The notes below the pieces were generated by a model that was not told the DNA's origin, ran no database searches, and saw nothing but the letters and a program-made list of their open reading frames with translations. The position numbers and the translations under genes were made by a program. Positions 15,997 through 26,400 of a stretch of DNA of 64,000 nucleotides are shown one piece after another. The DNA lies in contig NZHC01000076.1 of the NCBI GenBank assembly GCA_002689655.1, positions 142,066-206,065 of the forward strand, in the 5' to 3' direction. The stretch's first letter is position 1, and each line of letters opens with the position of its first letter. The DNA comes from Rhodopirellula sp. (lineage in GTDB: Bacteria > Planctomycetota > Planctomycetia > Pirellulales > Pirellulaceae).

Positions 15997-18378
15997 CTAC
16001 TGCTGAAGAGCAAAAAGCACCAGATTAGCGACGATTTTTGCCGCATCCTCGGTGCTGTACCCGGGGCATTGGATTGAATTCGGGCTTTCCAAGGCACAAC
16101 TCAAGTCCAACGGAGAAAAAAAGACGGCTGCCAAGTCGTCCACCATAGCAAATTCCAGATCAGGCTGACCCGTTCGACGGGAGCCTTCTTTACCTCCACC
16201 CGCAGGTGTCCGAATTGTCACATTGCGAAGGTCAAACCCACCAGTTGCACGCATTGCGGCGTGATTTATCGGCATCCTCTGCAGCTCTGCATGAGGGAGC
16301 ATTTTCGCCATCTCACGTCGAAATGCGTCGCTGAAGGCTATGCTGCCACAAACAGCAGATCCAAGAATGACCCCACCACTCTGGACGTAGTCGCGAAGTA
16401 GTTTCCGTTGATTTTCGTCCCAACTGAAGTCTGTACGCCCATGAATCCATAAAAACGGCACATCTTTCAATTGCTCAGAATCGAGGCTAACCGGCTGTGC
16501 GGGGGAGGCGAGCGAGATTGGTACGCGGGCCGCTATCAACGCCATCGCATTGGGAAGTGCACGACGGGCTTCTTGCCCACCCGCATCGAGCGCTAGCATT
16601 GCAACTTGAACCACGTCTCGCGGCGCATCACCGGCGGGTCCCGCCGGCAGAATGGTCCTTTGCTCAAGTTTGTCTTTCAATTCACGGCCGGTGGCATACG
16701 CAATCAGGTTTTCCCCTATACGAATTCCAGCTTGCACCTGTACTCGCAGTTGCTCGCCACCGCGATCTCGGTGGAACAGAAGATCACCGTATTCCCAGCG
16801 ACACGACAAACTTTGGGGCACATAAAAAACAGCCGTACGACAACACGCTTGAACGCCATACACCCAAAAGTCAGGACCAATCACAGTTGGGTCTACTTTA
16901 TGCTGAGCAGACCAGATGGGATGCCCCAGAGGCAAGCGTTCCAAACCCGCTCCCTCAAACCAACTCTGGCATAGCTGATTCACACTGCGTTCGAAACCAG
17001 TGGCATCGCCACATCCATCACCACCTTCAGCTTCAAAAAGGATGCAGCCTCCCTGGTCCACATACTGCTTGAGTCGCTCCGATAACTCGTCGGTCATAGG
17101 TATCGTTCCCATTCCACTCATCACGAGGACAGGAGCTTGCAGGAAGTCTTCCAAACTGGCATTGTTGGCATCAATGGTCTGCCATGTAAGATCGCGCCCC
17201 CAGTCACTTTCGACATGCCGAACCAGTTGACGTAATCCATCAGGATGTTGGTTCCACTGAGCTTGAACCTCAGGGCTTCCATACTGGAGCCGGCCCGCGA
17301 CGACTTGTCGCTTTCCTTTGCTGAGAAACAGCAACGCAAACGAGGTGGCAACGTTACTGCTTTCCATCGCTCCAACATTGGACCAGTATCCTTGAAATTC
17401 ATCTTGAATACCGATCAGGTATTCCGCACCTTCACGATACCAGTCATGGTCACCAATGAATCGGCGTCCAGACAATCGACCAACACGCTCGAGCGCATAC
17501 AGATAGTAAAACTTGGTCATGGAATCACCGCCGGGATTAACTTGCAGTGTGAAATTTCTGCCGAGCCATTGGATTCCGTTCTCAATCGCCTGCTCGTCCG
17601 TCGTGCTACCCCCACAACACTGGATTCGATTTCCAGCAGCCTCAGAATCGAGACGACTACCTGCGATGATGACCGATGCAATGCCTGCACAGGTCATGCT
17701 TCCCGAAGTCCGCCGACCGCTGCCATATGCCCATCCACCGTTGGATTGCTGACGATCGGTCCAATAGCGGTGCGCACGTTGAAAAACCGAGGAATCAATC
17801 TTGATCCCTCGATCCTGAGCTGCGCCAAGTGCCAACAAGGCAAACTGCGAATTTGATGGATCCCCTGCGCCACGCTGACTTCCATAATCCCAGCTTCCAA
17901 TCCGATTTTCGACCCCAGTGGACTTCTGCCCTTTGACAAGCCATTCGACGTTTCGACGAATTCGGGGCAGATCCCCAGCGGCACCCAGCTGGCAATAAAC
18001 GAGTGTTTGTAGTGCGACCGAGTAGGTTTGCTTGGGCTCAAATGTACGTAGGTACCTCATTGCCCGCACAATATCAGGGTCTTCCCGCGAAACCGCCGCA
18101 TTCAACATGGCCAAAGTACAGAGCGCTGAGAGGCCACAAGACTGGCCACCATATTCCTCCCAACCACCTCGATCATTTTGCGATTTGCGAAGATAGGCAA
18201 TTCCGCGGGTAATCGATCGCTGAACTGCCTTGGTATCGATGTCTGCATGGGCTTGTTGGCGAGGGATCAGCAACATTCCGAGACAAATCACGATAATCCA
18301 GAACTGGCCCCCCTTTCCCGCAATCTGCCCCAGCGGTCTAAGATAGCGGTAGCAGCCAGCGACGCAGGTGTCTGCCAT
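15997..18378 (-). CDS. DUF4159 domain protein with squalene-cyclase-like (alpha/alpha toroid) repeats, exported
   Basis: The start is uncertain. The frame is open to an ATG at 18456 that overlaps the moxR start on the other strand. I chose the ATG at 18378 because it puts the hydrophobic segment FWIIVICLGMLLIPRQQAHA closer to the N-terminus as a signal or anchor. Residues about 60-350 are prenyltransferase/squalene-oxidase-type repeats (GIAYLRKSQNDRGGW, RAHRYWTDRQQSNGGWAYG, GIQWLGRN). The C-terminal half holds DUF4159-type beta/alpha segments (APVLVMSGMGTIPMTDEL and FLWIHGRTDFSWDENQRKLL). In planctomycetes such proteins sit beside MoxR/DUF58/BatA genes, as here. The role is unknown, presumably in the envelope. 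Confidence 0.82.
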   Translation of the reverse strand: MADTCVAGCYRYLRPLGQIAGKGGQFWIIVICLGMLLIPRQQAHADIDTKAVQRSITRGIAYLRKSQNDRGGWEEYGGQSCGLSALCTLAMLNAAVSREDPDIVRAMRYLRTFEPKQTYSVALQTLVYCQLGAAGDLPRIRRNVEWLVKGQKSTGVENRIGSWDYGSQRGAGDPSNSQFALLALGAAQDRGIKIDSSVFQRAHRYWTDRQQSNGGWAYGSGRRTSGSMTCAGIASVIIAGSRLDSEAAGNRIQCCGGSTTDEQAIENGIQWLGRNFTLQVNPGGDSMTKFYYLYALERVGRLSGRRFIGDHDWYREGAEYLIGIQDEFQGYWSNVGAMESSNVATSFALLFLSKGKRQVVAGRLQYGSPEVQAQWNQHPDGLRQLVRHVESDWGRDLTWQTIDANNASLEDFLQAPVLVMSGMGTIPMTDELSERLKQYVDQGGCILFEAEGGDGCGDATGFERSVNQLCQSWFEGAGLERLPLGHPIWSAQHKVDPTVIGPDFWVYGVQACCRTAVFYVPQSLSCRWEYGDLLFHRDRGGEQLRVQVQAGIRIGENLIAYATGRELKDKLEQRTILPAGPAGDAPRDVVQVAMLALDAGGQEARRALPNAMALIAARVPISLASPAQPVSLDSEQLKDVPFLWIHGRTDFSWDENQRKLLRDYVQSGGVILGSAVCGSIAFSDAFRREMAKMLPHAELQRMPINHAAMRATGGFDLRNVTIRTPAGGGKEGSRRTGQPDLEFAMVDDLAAVFFSPLDLSCALESPNSIQCPGYSTEDAAKIVANLVLFALQQ

Positions 18379-18454
18379 TGCATTACCCAGCGGCCTCAGT
18401 GCAACCCTGAAACGCATTGGTCGTGTTTCCGCAAAGGATTGTTTCTTTTCCATC

Positions 18455-19540
18455 ATGAGCGGTTCTCCTCCACCACCTCCACCAAATCAATCATCTCCCA
18501 AACAAACTTCCCCGGGCCCCTCAGCCTCGCGGAATCTTGGGGATGTGTTGCGTGAATTTTCTGATCACCAGCAAACGATGCGATCAGAATTAGCCAAGGT
18601 CATTGTTGGCCAAAGCGACACCATCGAACAATTACTCGCTGCCATCTTCACTCGAGGCCATTGCCTGCTCGAGGGAGTCCCCGGGCTTGCAAAAACACTC
18701 ATGGTCAGCACGCTTGCCGACATTCTCGACGTTTCCTTCAAGCGTGTCCAGTTTACACCTGACCTGATGCCTTCGGATATCACTGGAACGCAAGTTTTGG
18801 AAGAAGATGAACAGGGAAAACGAAGCTTTCGGTTCGTTGAAGGTCCAATCTTTACCAATATTCTACTTGCCGACGAGATCAACCGAACACCTCCCAAGAC
18901 ACAAGCCGCACTTCTGGAGGCAATGCAGGAACGCCAGGTCACGGTTGGTCGTGACACTTACAAGCTGCCTGCACCCTTCTTCACGATCGCAACTCAAAAC
19001 CCAATCGAACAGGAAGGAACTTATCCTCTTCCAGAGGCACAACTCGACCGTTTCATGTTCAACATCAAAGTTGGTTATCCCACCGCTGACGAAGAAGAGC
19101 AGATCCTGACGGCTACGACACGTGGCGAGTCAGTGAAAGTCAACAAGGTGCTTTCTTCGCGGGCGATCCTCAACATTCAAAAACTGGTTTCCAGCATCGC
19201 AGTCAATCCCTATGTGATTAGCTATGCCGCAAAACTGGTGCGTGCAACCCGCCCGAAAGATCCCACCGCGCCAGAATACGTTCAGGAACTGGTTGATTGG
19301 GGTGCAGGCCCACGCGCCGGACAGAATCTGATCGCAGGTGCGAAGGCCATCGCAGCAATGGATGGTCGTTTCAGCATCGATCCCGATGACATCAAACGAA
19401 TCGCACTGCCAGTTTTGCGACATCGTGTTGCTACCAACTTTCAAGCACAAGCTGAAGGAATGGATACCGATGCCATCGTGATGCGATTACTGGAAGATAT
19501 CAGACCACCTGAACCAGAAAAGCTTGCGCCGAAAAAATAA
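18455..19540 (+). CDS. MoxR family AAA+ ATPase
   Basis: A 361-residue MoxR ATPase starting MSGSPPPPPPNQSSP, with a proline/serine-rich N-terminus. Walker A is GVPGLAKT (residues 74-81), Walker B LLADEINRTPPKTQAALLEA, and sensor 1 IATQNPIEQEGTYPLPEAQ. The lid domain ends in VLRHRVATNFQAQAEG. MoxR proteins act as chaperones that mature or insert metal cofactors into partner proteins, and are typically coupled to VWA/DUF58 proteins, which follow here with a 26-base gap. The start at 18455 faces the DUF4159 gene head to head. Confidence 0.93.
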   Translation: MSGSPPPPPPNQSSPKQTSPGPSASRNLGDVLREFSDHQQTMRSELAKVIVGQSDTIEQLLAAIFTRGHCLLEGVPGLAKTLMVSTLADILDVSFKRVQFTPDLMPSDITGTQVLEEDEQGKRSFRFVEGPIFTNILLADEINRTPPKTQAALLEAMQERQVTVGRDTYKLPAPFFTIATQNPIEQEGTYPLPEAQLDRFMFNIKVGYPTADEEEQILTATTRGESVKVNKVLSSRAILNIQKLVSSIAVNPYVISYAAKLVRATRPKDPTAPEYVQELVDWGAGPRAGQNLIAGAKAIAAMDGRFSIDPDDIKRIALPVLRHRVATNFQAQAEGMDTDAIVMRLLEDIRPPEPEKLAPKK

Positions 19541-19566
19541 AAACGATTTCGTGGACCCATATCCGA

Positions 19567-20472
19567 ATGACAGCACTGCTTTCCCCCGAATCGCTGCAAC
19601 AGATCAAACGTCTGGATCTGCGCGCACGCATGGTGGTGAGAGGCTTTTTACAGGGTCTGCACTCCAGTCCTTTTCACGGATTCTCAGTTCAGTTCAGTGA
19701 ACATCGCCGGTACAATCGAGGCGATGATCCAAAGTTGATCGACTGGCTGGCATACGCAAAGACTGACAAGTATTTTGTCAAACGCTTCGAGGCAGAAACC
19801 AACCTGACCGCCTATTTGGTAATCGACTTATCAAAGTCGATGGGATTCACCGAACAGCAGACGATGAACAAGTTTGAGTACTGCACCTGCCTTGCTGCAT
19901 CGCTCACTTACCTGATGACCATGCAGCAGGACCCAGTGGGTTTGATCACGTTCGATGAGAAGATGCAGGCTCGACTGCCTGCCCGTAGTCGACGGGGTCA
20001 CATCGGTGACGTCATGGGGCAGTTATCCAAGTTGCGACCGACAGGGAAAACTGACTTGGCTGCTTGCATTATCCAGTTGGCAGCAATGCTGAAGCAACAC
20101 TCTTTAGTCATTCTCTTCTCTGACCTGTTACCCACCACCGACGATGAGGGTGCACCCGAACAGATCATCTCAGCTTTGGCAAGGCTGAAGCACGGGGGAC
20201 ATGATGTCATTGTGTTCCATGTCATGGATGAAGCCGAAGTCCATTTTCCGTATGAGGGTCCTGTGCAATTCGAAGACTCAGAGAGTGGCGAAACAGTTTC
20301 CGTGGATGCGACGGGGTTCCGGGACGACTACCTGCAACAAATCGAAGCTTTTCGAGATGCGTATCGCGAAGGTTGCAACAACCTGCGGGTCGACTATGTT
20401 CCTCTCGACACGAGTATGCCCTTCGACAAAGCCCTTACCGAATACCTGACCCAGCGTCAGAGTCGTTTTTAG
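19567..20472 (+). CDS. DUF58 domain protein (VWA-like MoxR partner)
   Basis: A 301-residue DUF58 protein. The family motif YNRGDDPKLIDWLAYAKTDK is followed by FVKRFEAETNLTAYLVIDLS. The DLSKS sequence is a MIDAS-type DxSxS site of a von Willebrand A fold, and later strands LVILFSDLLP and HDVIVFHVMD are as expected. There is no signal peptide. It is encoded directly after moxR and before the BatA-like protein, the standard order of these modules, in which the ATPase and VWA proteins are thought to work on envelope or metalloprotein targets. Confidence 0.9.
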   Translation: MTALLSPESLQQIKRLDLRARMVVRGFLQGLHSSPFHGFSVQFSEHRRYNRGDDPKLIDWLAYAKTDKYFVKRFEAETNLTAYLVIDLSKSMGFTEQQTMNKFEYCTCLAASLTYLMTMQQDPVGLITFDEKMQARLPARSRRGHIGDVMGQLSKLRPTGKTDLAACIIQLAAMLKQHSLVILFSDLLPTTDDEGAPEQIISALARLKHGGHDVIVFHVMDEAEVHFPYEGPVQFEDSESGETVSVDATGFRDDYLQQIEAFRDAYREGCNNLRVDYVPLDTSMPFDKALTEYLTQRQSRF

Positions 20473-20610
20473 AAGGCATCAATACTGCCATCGGATGCAA
20501 TCCGCGGTGTGCTGATTGCTGCATCCCGCATCCGTGACGATCCGGCATTAAAACAACGCCTCAAACTATTCAATTTCACTTCCTCAAACCGCCTTTAACT
20601 ACGACGCATC

Positions 20611-23016
20611 GTGACGTTTCTGAATGCAACCCTACTGTTCGGCTTAGCGACGATAACCGTCCCTGTCGTACTGCATTTAATCGCACGTCGAGAACCCCGA
20701 AAAGTAGTTTTTCCTTCGATACGTTTTCTGACCAAACGCGTCGACTCCAATCGCAGCCGATTACGTGTTCGTCGCTGGTGGCTGCTGGCGTTACGTATTC
20801 TCGCTGTGGCGATGCTCGCGATTGCGTTGGCACGACCTGCGATTCACCAATCTCTTTCAGTCACGTGGCTCACAATCGGCATCTGTTCGCTTGTAAGCGT
20901 CGCATTATTGGTATTGGCAACGATCGCACTTTCGCGAAGGCAGGCCAAAACCACAACTTATGGACTGGGAGTTGCAGGGATACTGCTGTTAGTCATTACC
21001 CTGATTTGGGGAGGCTATACCTATGCCTCGGGCCCTGCACCGACGATCGACTCGATCGAGCCAGTGGCCATCGCAATCATCTTGGACAACTCGCCCTCGT
21101 CGTATTGGAAAACTCCCGATGACGACCGCATCACCAGAATGAAGGATGTTGCGACTTGGATGGTAACGCGTTTACCGCGCACCAGTCGCGTTGCTATTCT
21201 CGATCGCTCCTCGCAAATGGCTTCCTTTTCCATGGACACCGCCAATGCGATTTCCAAAATCGAACAGTTGCAACCTGTGGAAACAACCCCATCCCTCGCC
21301 TCGCGGCTTGATGCTGCCGCACGACTGGTGCGTGAAAGTGAAATACCCAATCGCCAAATCCTACTGTTGAGCGACCTGGTAGAGTCAACGTGGAACGACG
21401 CTATTGATGACAGCAGCATGTTGAACTTACTGGATGCCAGTCCTTCCATTTCATTGACCATTTTTGACACAGGAAACTTTGAAGGATTCAATCGTTCACT
21501 TTCTATTCCAAAGCTCTCGGATCGAACGCCACCACGTGGCGCACCCATTTCGGTCTCCACAACATTGACATTCGAATCGTTCAGTGACATGAACGCCGAT
21601 TCAGTCACAGCAGACCTGCAACTTTACCAAGCTGATGCCGCCCTACCGGTAATTCGCAATGGAGATGTCGTTCTGCCAAAGCTCGAGAGTGTCGATCGCA
21701 CGAGCGTGCAGGTTACCAAGGGCGGGTCAAGCGAACTGCTACTGACAATACCTGGGCTCGAAACGGGTATACACCACGGACAAATCACATTGGTAGGTGA
21801 CGATGGAATCTCGATCGATGATCGTCGTTACTTCACACTCGAAGTCCTGCCACCATCCAAAGTATTACTTGTCTGTGATGATCCGGATGAATCTCTGATC
21901 ATCAGTCAAATCATGACTGCATCTGCCGGTTTGTCAGACGAAGAAAATTCAGAATTTCGAGTAGAACGCATCGGATTTACTGATCTCCCAGCAGTACGGC
22001 TGACCGACTTCGAATCCATCCTACTTCTCGATCCGCCCAAGGATGTTCTTGAGGATGCGAGCATTGCAGACTACGTGACCGACGGCGGTGGTGTATTTGT
22101 CGCCTTGGGACCAGCAGTTGCCGGTTCGAATATCGAATCAAGAATCACTCCCAATTTAGTACGACGCTGGCGAGTGCCTGACCCTGGCACCTTTTTCCAG
22201 ATGAAAGCAGGTGGCAACCCAATTACTTCAGTGCTCGCTGAAAACACACCATGGAGCGATTTTCGTGTGCAGCAATACTGGCAGCTCAAAACAACGAAGC
22301 AGGACACCGTTCTGATCCAGTATGCAGGTACCGAACATGCCGCGATGACGTCCCAAATCGTGCCCGGCGAATCAGGCAGTACTTCAGGCCGTATCCTTGT
22401 CCTCAGCACACCACTTCCCGGGCTGTCGAGCACAACGCGAAACTGGAATGCACTGTTCGGTACTGATCCTTGGCCAACTTGGTTACTGACCAGACAAAGT
22501 ATCGAATACCTGACACAGCGTGGAAGTAATGAATCCATGTTGCTTGTCGGTCAACCCAAAGTAATCGAAACCGACCAAGCCAACCAAAACGGAAACCCGA
22601 GTAGGATCTTGGATGCTTCTGGCCTGACACAGAAAGTCCAGATTTTTCCGCCGGCGAACCAACCTCCTATCCCATTCAATGTCACTCCAGCCAACGAACG
22701 GATCACGTTCACAGATACCCCGCGATCTGGCATCTATTGGATTCGCGGGCTGGAACCGGGTTCAGGTTTTTCAACAAATTTGCCCGAAAGTTCGCTGTCA
22801 CTCCAACGAGTCGGTAAGGACCAACTCGATCAAGTTTTTGGGCCGGAACGATACAATCTCGTCACGAACCGGGCAGGAATTGAGTTTGCTGAAAACGAGG
22901 CAACCCAGCGAGTCTCATTGCACTCGCCGGCGATTCTATTTGCCTTGGCCATTTTCCTGCTGGAACAAATTTTGGGAAATCGCTTCTACCGCCATCGAGC
23001 TACACCAGCAGGTTGA
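20611..23016 (+). CDS. BatA-like membrane protein with VWA domain
   Basis: Starts at a GTG and encodes 801 residues. The N-terminus is the BatA domain: a first helix LNATLLFGLATITVPVVLHL followed by IARREPRKVVFPSIRFL and a second helix. Two more hydrophobic helices follow around residues 85-145. The VWA part has a complete DNSPS MIDAS motif (AIAIILDNSPSSYW) and ILLLSDLVES. A ThuA/glutamine-amidotransferase-like segment (FESILLLDPPKDVL, DGGGVFVALGP) lies near 470-505. A last membrane segment (SPAILFALAIFLLEQILG) anchors the C-terminus. It belongs to the MoxR-DUF58 module. The 138-base gap before it is larger than elsewhere in the module. Confidence 0.87.
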   Translation: MTFLNATLLFGLATITVPVVLHLIARREPRKVVFPSIRFLTKRVDSNRSRLRVRRWWLLALRILAVAMLAIALARPAIHQSLSVTWLTIGICSLVSVALLVLATIALSRRQAKTTTYGLGVAGILLLVITLIWGGYTYASGPAPTIDSIEPVAIAIILDNSPSSYWKTPDDDRITRMKDVATWMVTRLPRTSRVAILDRSSQMASFSMDTANAISKIEQLQPVETTPSLASRLDAAARLVRESEIPNRQILLLSDLVESTWNDAIDDSSMLNLLDASPSISLTIFDTGNFEGFNRSLSIPKLSDRTPPRGAPISVSTTLTFESFSDMNADSVTADLQLYQADAALPVIRNGDVVLPKLESVDRTSVQVTKGGSSELLLTIPGLETGIHHGQITLVGDDGISIDDRRYFTLEVLPPSKVLLVCDDPDESLIISQIMTASAGLSDEENSEFRVERIGFTDLPAVRLTDFESILLLDPPKDVLEDASIADYVTDGGGVFVALGPAVAGSNIESRITPNLVRRWRVPDPGTFFQMKAGGNPITSVLAENTPWSDFRVQQYWQLKTTKQDTVLIQYAGTEHAAMTSQIVPGESGSTSGRILVLSTPLPGLSSTTRNWNALFGTDPWPTWLLTRQSIEYLTQRGSNESMLLVGQPKVIETDQANQNGNPSRILDASGLTQKVQIFPPANQPPIPFNVTPANERITFTDTPRSGIYWIRGLEPGSGFSTNLPESSLSLQRVGKDQLDQVFGPERYNLVTNRAGIEFAENEATQRVSLHSPAILFALAIFLLEQILGNRFYRHRATPAG

Positions 23017-23477
23017 GCTTTACCGCCATTGTCCAACCAACCAGATCGTAGCTCAGGCTAATGAAGTTCGTGGATGAAATGCTTGCAAAACACCACACTG
23101 TAGTTCAGGTCCCGAGCCTACCAATAGAAAAAAAAGGGGCATCGTTGTGCGTCTCTCTGGCACTTGACGTCAATCCACCAGCACAAAACAGACAGCCGGT
23201 AGCAGGATTTCGGGCTGCAAGGTGCCAATTCAGGCAGTATATAGCGGCTAAGTCGGCTTCTCAGTCGCATCTCGAGCCTCTTTTTCCGTTGCCAACAACT
23301 CTGACATGCCTGTAAACTGGGCGTGACCGGAATATCCGACAAATCGAAGGCCTTTGTGCGATGCGGTAAGCCCGTTTGAAGTAGACCACCTGAGATATCA
23401 GCGGTAACTTACGGACCGACAAACCCCTGATCGAAACCGAGCCTTGTCCGTCGGCTCATCCAACTTAGCGCTCCTCT
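23017..23477. other. Intergenic region between BatA-like and MMPL genes
   Basis: Apart from an A8 run near 23132, I see no gene, RNA gene, convincing hairpin or repeat in these 461 bases. Short open frames here have no family features. It presumably carries the promoter of the exporter gene. Confidence 0.4.
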
Positions 23478-26400
23478 ATGAATCAACGTCCACTGCTTGA
23501 GCGACGTAGCCCATTGGGGATCAGTTATGCGCTGCTAATTCTGGTTGCTTTTTTCTTTTTGCTGCCATCGGGGTTTCGAGCAGCCAGACTGAGTCTGAAT
23601 CAGAAAGAGAACGACGTCAAAGACTGGCTTCCCAGTGACTTTCCTGAAACCGCTGAGTTGGAATGGTTCGCTGATCACTTCGCGGGTGAGAGCTTCGTAC
23701 TGGCAACATGGCCTGGTTGCGTCAGTGGTGACCAGCGTTTGAGTTTGCTTGAGCAAAAGCTACTTCACGAAAGTGAAACATTTGATCCTTCAGCTAATTT
23801 TCCTCCGGAACTTGCTGACAGTTACCGACGTGCCAAGGAAGTAGGCAATGAACTCCAATTGTTGTTGGCTGGCGGCGACTTTTACAACTGGGGAGGAGAA
23901 CAGGAAAAATGGCTCAGTACTCCTACGGGGCAGTGGTATTACATCACTCCCAAGGGTCATCTTTATAGGTGGGATGAACCCAGCAATGGTCCCGCTGCCC
24001 TGGTTCGTGAAATCAAAAAATCACTTGGTAGCTACAAACTTGAAGGCACCTTTGTTACCGGCTTCGGTGAATCACCCAGCGAAGAACAATTTCAGAACCC
24101 GTTTTACAGTGATCCCTCGATCATTTGCGCGAACCTTTTTCACTCGGTTCAGACAGGCGACACAATTCTGGGAGAATTGGCGCGCGAAGGTGGGCCGCTT
24201 TGGCCCATCGATCTGACTGACGAAAACCGCCGGTCAACCGTGGCCCGGCGTCGCGCGATGGAACGATTAACCGGCACGCTCTTTGCTCCTGCAATTGCAG
24301 ACAACTTTAATTGGACAGCTGCAGAGTTTCGCGATGCGCTTCCAGAAAACCAACGCGACCAGCTGCCCGAAGATTTCGATGCCCAAATTCCGTTGCATCT
24401 CAATGAAATTCTAGCTGACAAGTATCACGCTTCGCTTGATGAACTGAAGCAAGCACCTCTGAACGACCGCACCAATGCGTGGTATGCGGTTTACGACGCG
24501 ATGGAAGTCGAACCACCACCAAGACTGACCTGCGTTCTCATCACTCTGACTGACTTGGCAAAGGACAATCTTGCCTTTGCTTTAGGCCGGGGGATCATGG
24601 GCCAACCTCGGGGACGTCTACTGACATTGGCCGCTGAGTCGGGTGTTCAACCCGCTGCCCCTCCGTCCATGGCGCCACCACCCTTCAATCGTCCATCCGC
24701 CGAATCTGTAGACGGTTTACCGCCGCTACGCATCGGTGGTCCTCCAGTCGATAATACAGCAATTGATGAGGAGGGAACCATCACGCTGGCGAGGCTGGTC
24801 GGTTACAGCATCGTGCTGGGGATTGTGCTGTCGTACATTTGCTTTGGCAGTATCAAAATCACGGTGATGGTGTTCGTCGTGGGTGGTTGCTCGGCCATGC
24901 TCAGCATGGCGATGGTTTGGTGGACGTCCGGCAAGGTGGATGCGATCCTTCTTAGCATGCCATCGCTGGTCTATGTCCTGGGAATCTCCGGAGCAATTCA
25001 CGTCGTCAATTATTATCGTGACGAGGTACGGATTCGCGGCAAAACAGGTGCGCCCGGGCGTGCTCTGCGGCATGCCATTTTGCCTTGTTCGCTGGCATCA
25101 CTGACAACTGCCATTGGCCTCGCCTCGCTGTTCACCAGCAACTTGGCACCAATCAGCAATTTTGGCTTCTATTCAGCGATTGGCGTCCTGATGACGGTCG
25201 CTATTTTATTTTCATACCTACCAGCTGCCTTGCAGGTGTTTGCACCGAAAATTGCAGCCTCGGATGATGACGCCACCAGCCAACAGCCTGCTCCAGAAAG
25301 TCGACTGTCGGATTGGTGGGCTGCCGTAGGCCGCTGGATCACCGGACACCACGCATTTGTCAGCACGGCCTGCCTTTTAGTGCTGGCTGTCTGCTCTCTT
25401 GGGCTTCTAAACATCAGAACCTCTGTTCAATTATTGAAGCTATTCGATCCACAGTCGCGGATCATTCATGACTATGGCTGGCTAGAAGATAACTTCGGCA
25501 AATTGGTTCCCATGGAACTGATTGTCCGTGTACCCCCTGAGATGCAAGCAGAGTATCTAGCAGACGCCAAAAACAACCCTGAGCAGAATGCCGAACAACA
25601 AGAAAATCAAACTTCAATCCAAGCACTGACAATACTTGAACGGGTCGAGGCCATTTCGCGAATCCGTACCGTCGTCAATCGTACGCTCGGTGAGACTGGT
25701 CGTGGAGTGGTTGGTCAAGTCATGAGCGCTGATACCGTTCTTCCGCCATTGCCAGCCCCCAGTAACGGCTACAGCCCGGTCCGGGCAAAGTTCAATCGCG
25801 AAATCCTGGCAGGTCGAAGTGACTTGCAGGAGAATGACTACCTGCGAGTAGAAAACTCTGCAGGAGCTCTCGATAACGAACTGTGGAGAATCAGCCTTCG
25901 GGTCGCCGCTTTGTCAGATGTTGATTACGGCCGATTCATATCGACACTCAGAGAATCTGTGGAACCCGTTCTGCGGGCCTATGACACACGCGATGAAATC
26001 CTTCAACATCTGACCACCGACAAAAACGGTGATCGAAAAAAACTTGATAACAAATCAAAAGTTCTGGTAATCAGCCCCGACAGACCAAGAACCCTGGAAT
26101 CAGCTGAATTGATTCTGCCGGACGGTGAAATCAATCAAGAAGCTACCTTTGCCGCGACCCTTGCGGAATTGCTAAGTGGTGAACGGATTGAGTCCCCGAA
26201 ATGGATCGACGTTTCACCTGAAAAAGCAGAGGAAATGAGATCCAATCCTAAGTGGGACGCATTCCTGAAACGGTTTGATGCGATTGTTTGGCTAGGAAGC
26301 GATGTGTTCGCTTTGGACGACTTCAAATCATCTTCGAATTTCATTGATGCAACAGTTATCCGTGATAAACAAATTACGCCAAAACTAACGACAGATCGTG

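Noticed and set aside
17245..17856. A 203-residue plus-strand open frame
   Set aside because: It is the shadow of the DUF4159/toroid gene and has no protein family features.
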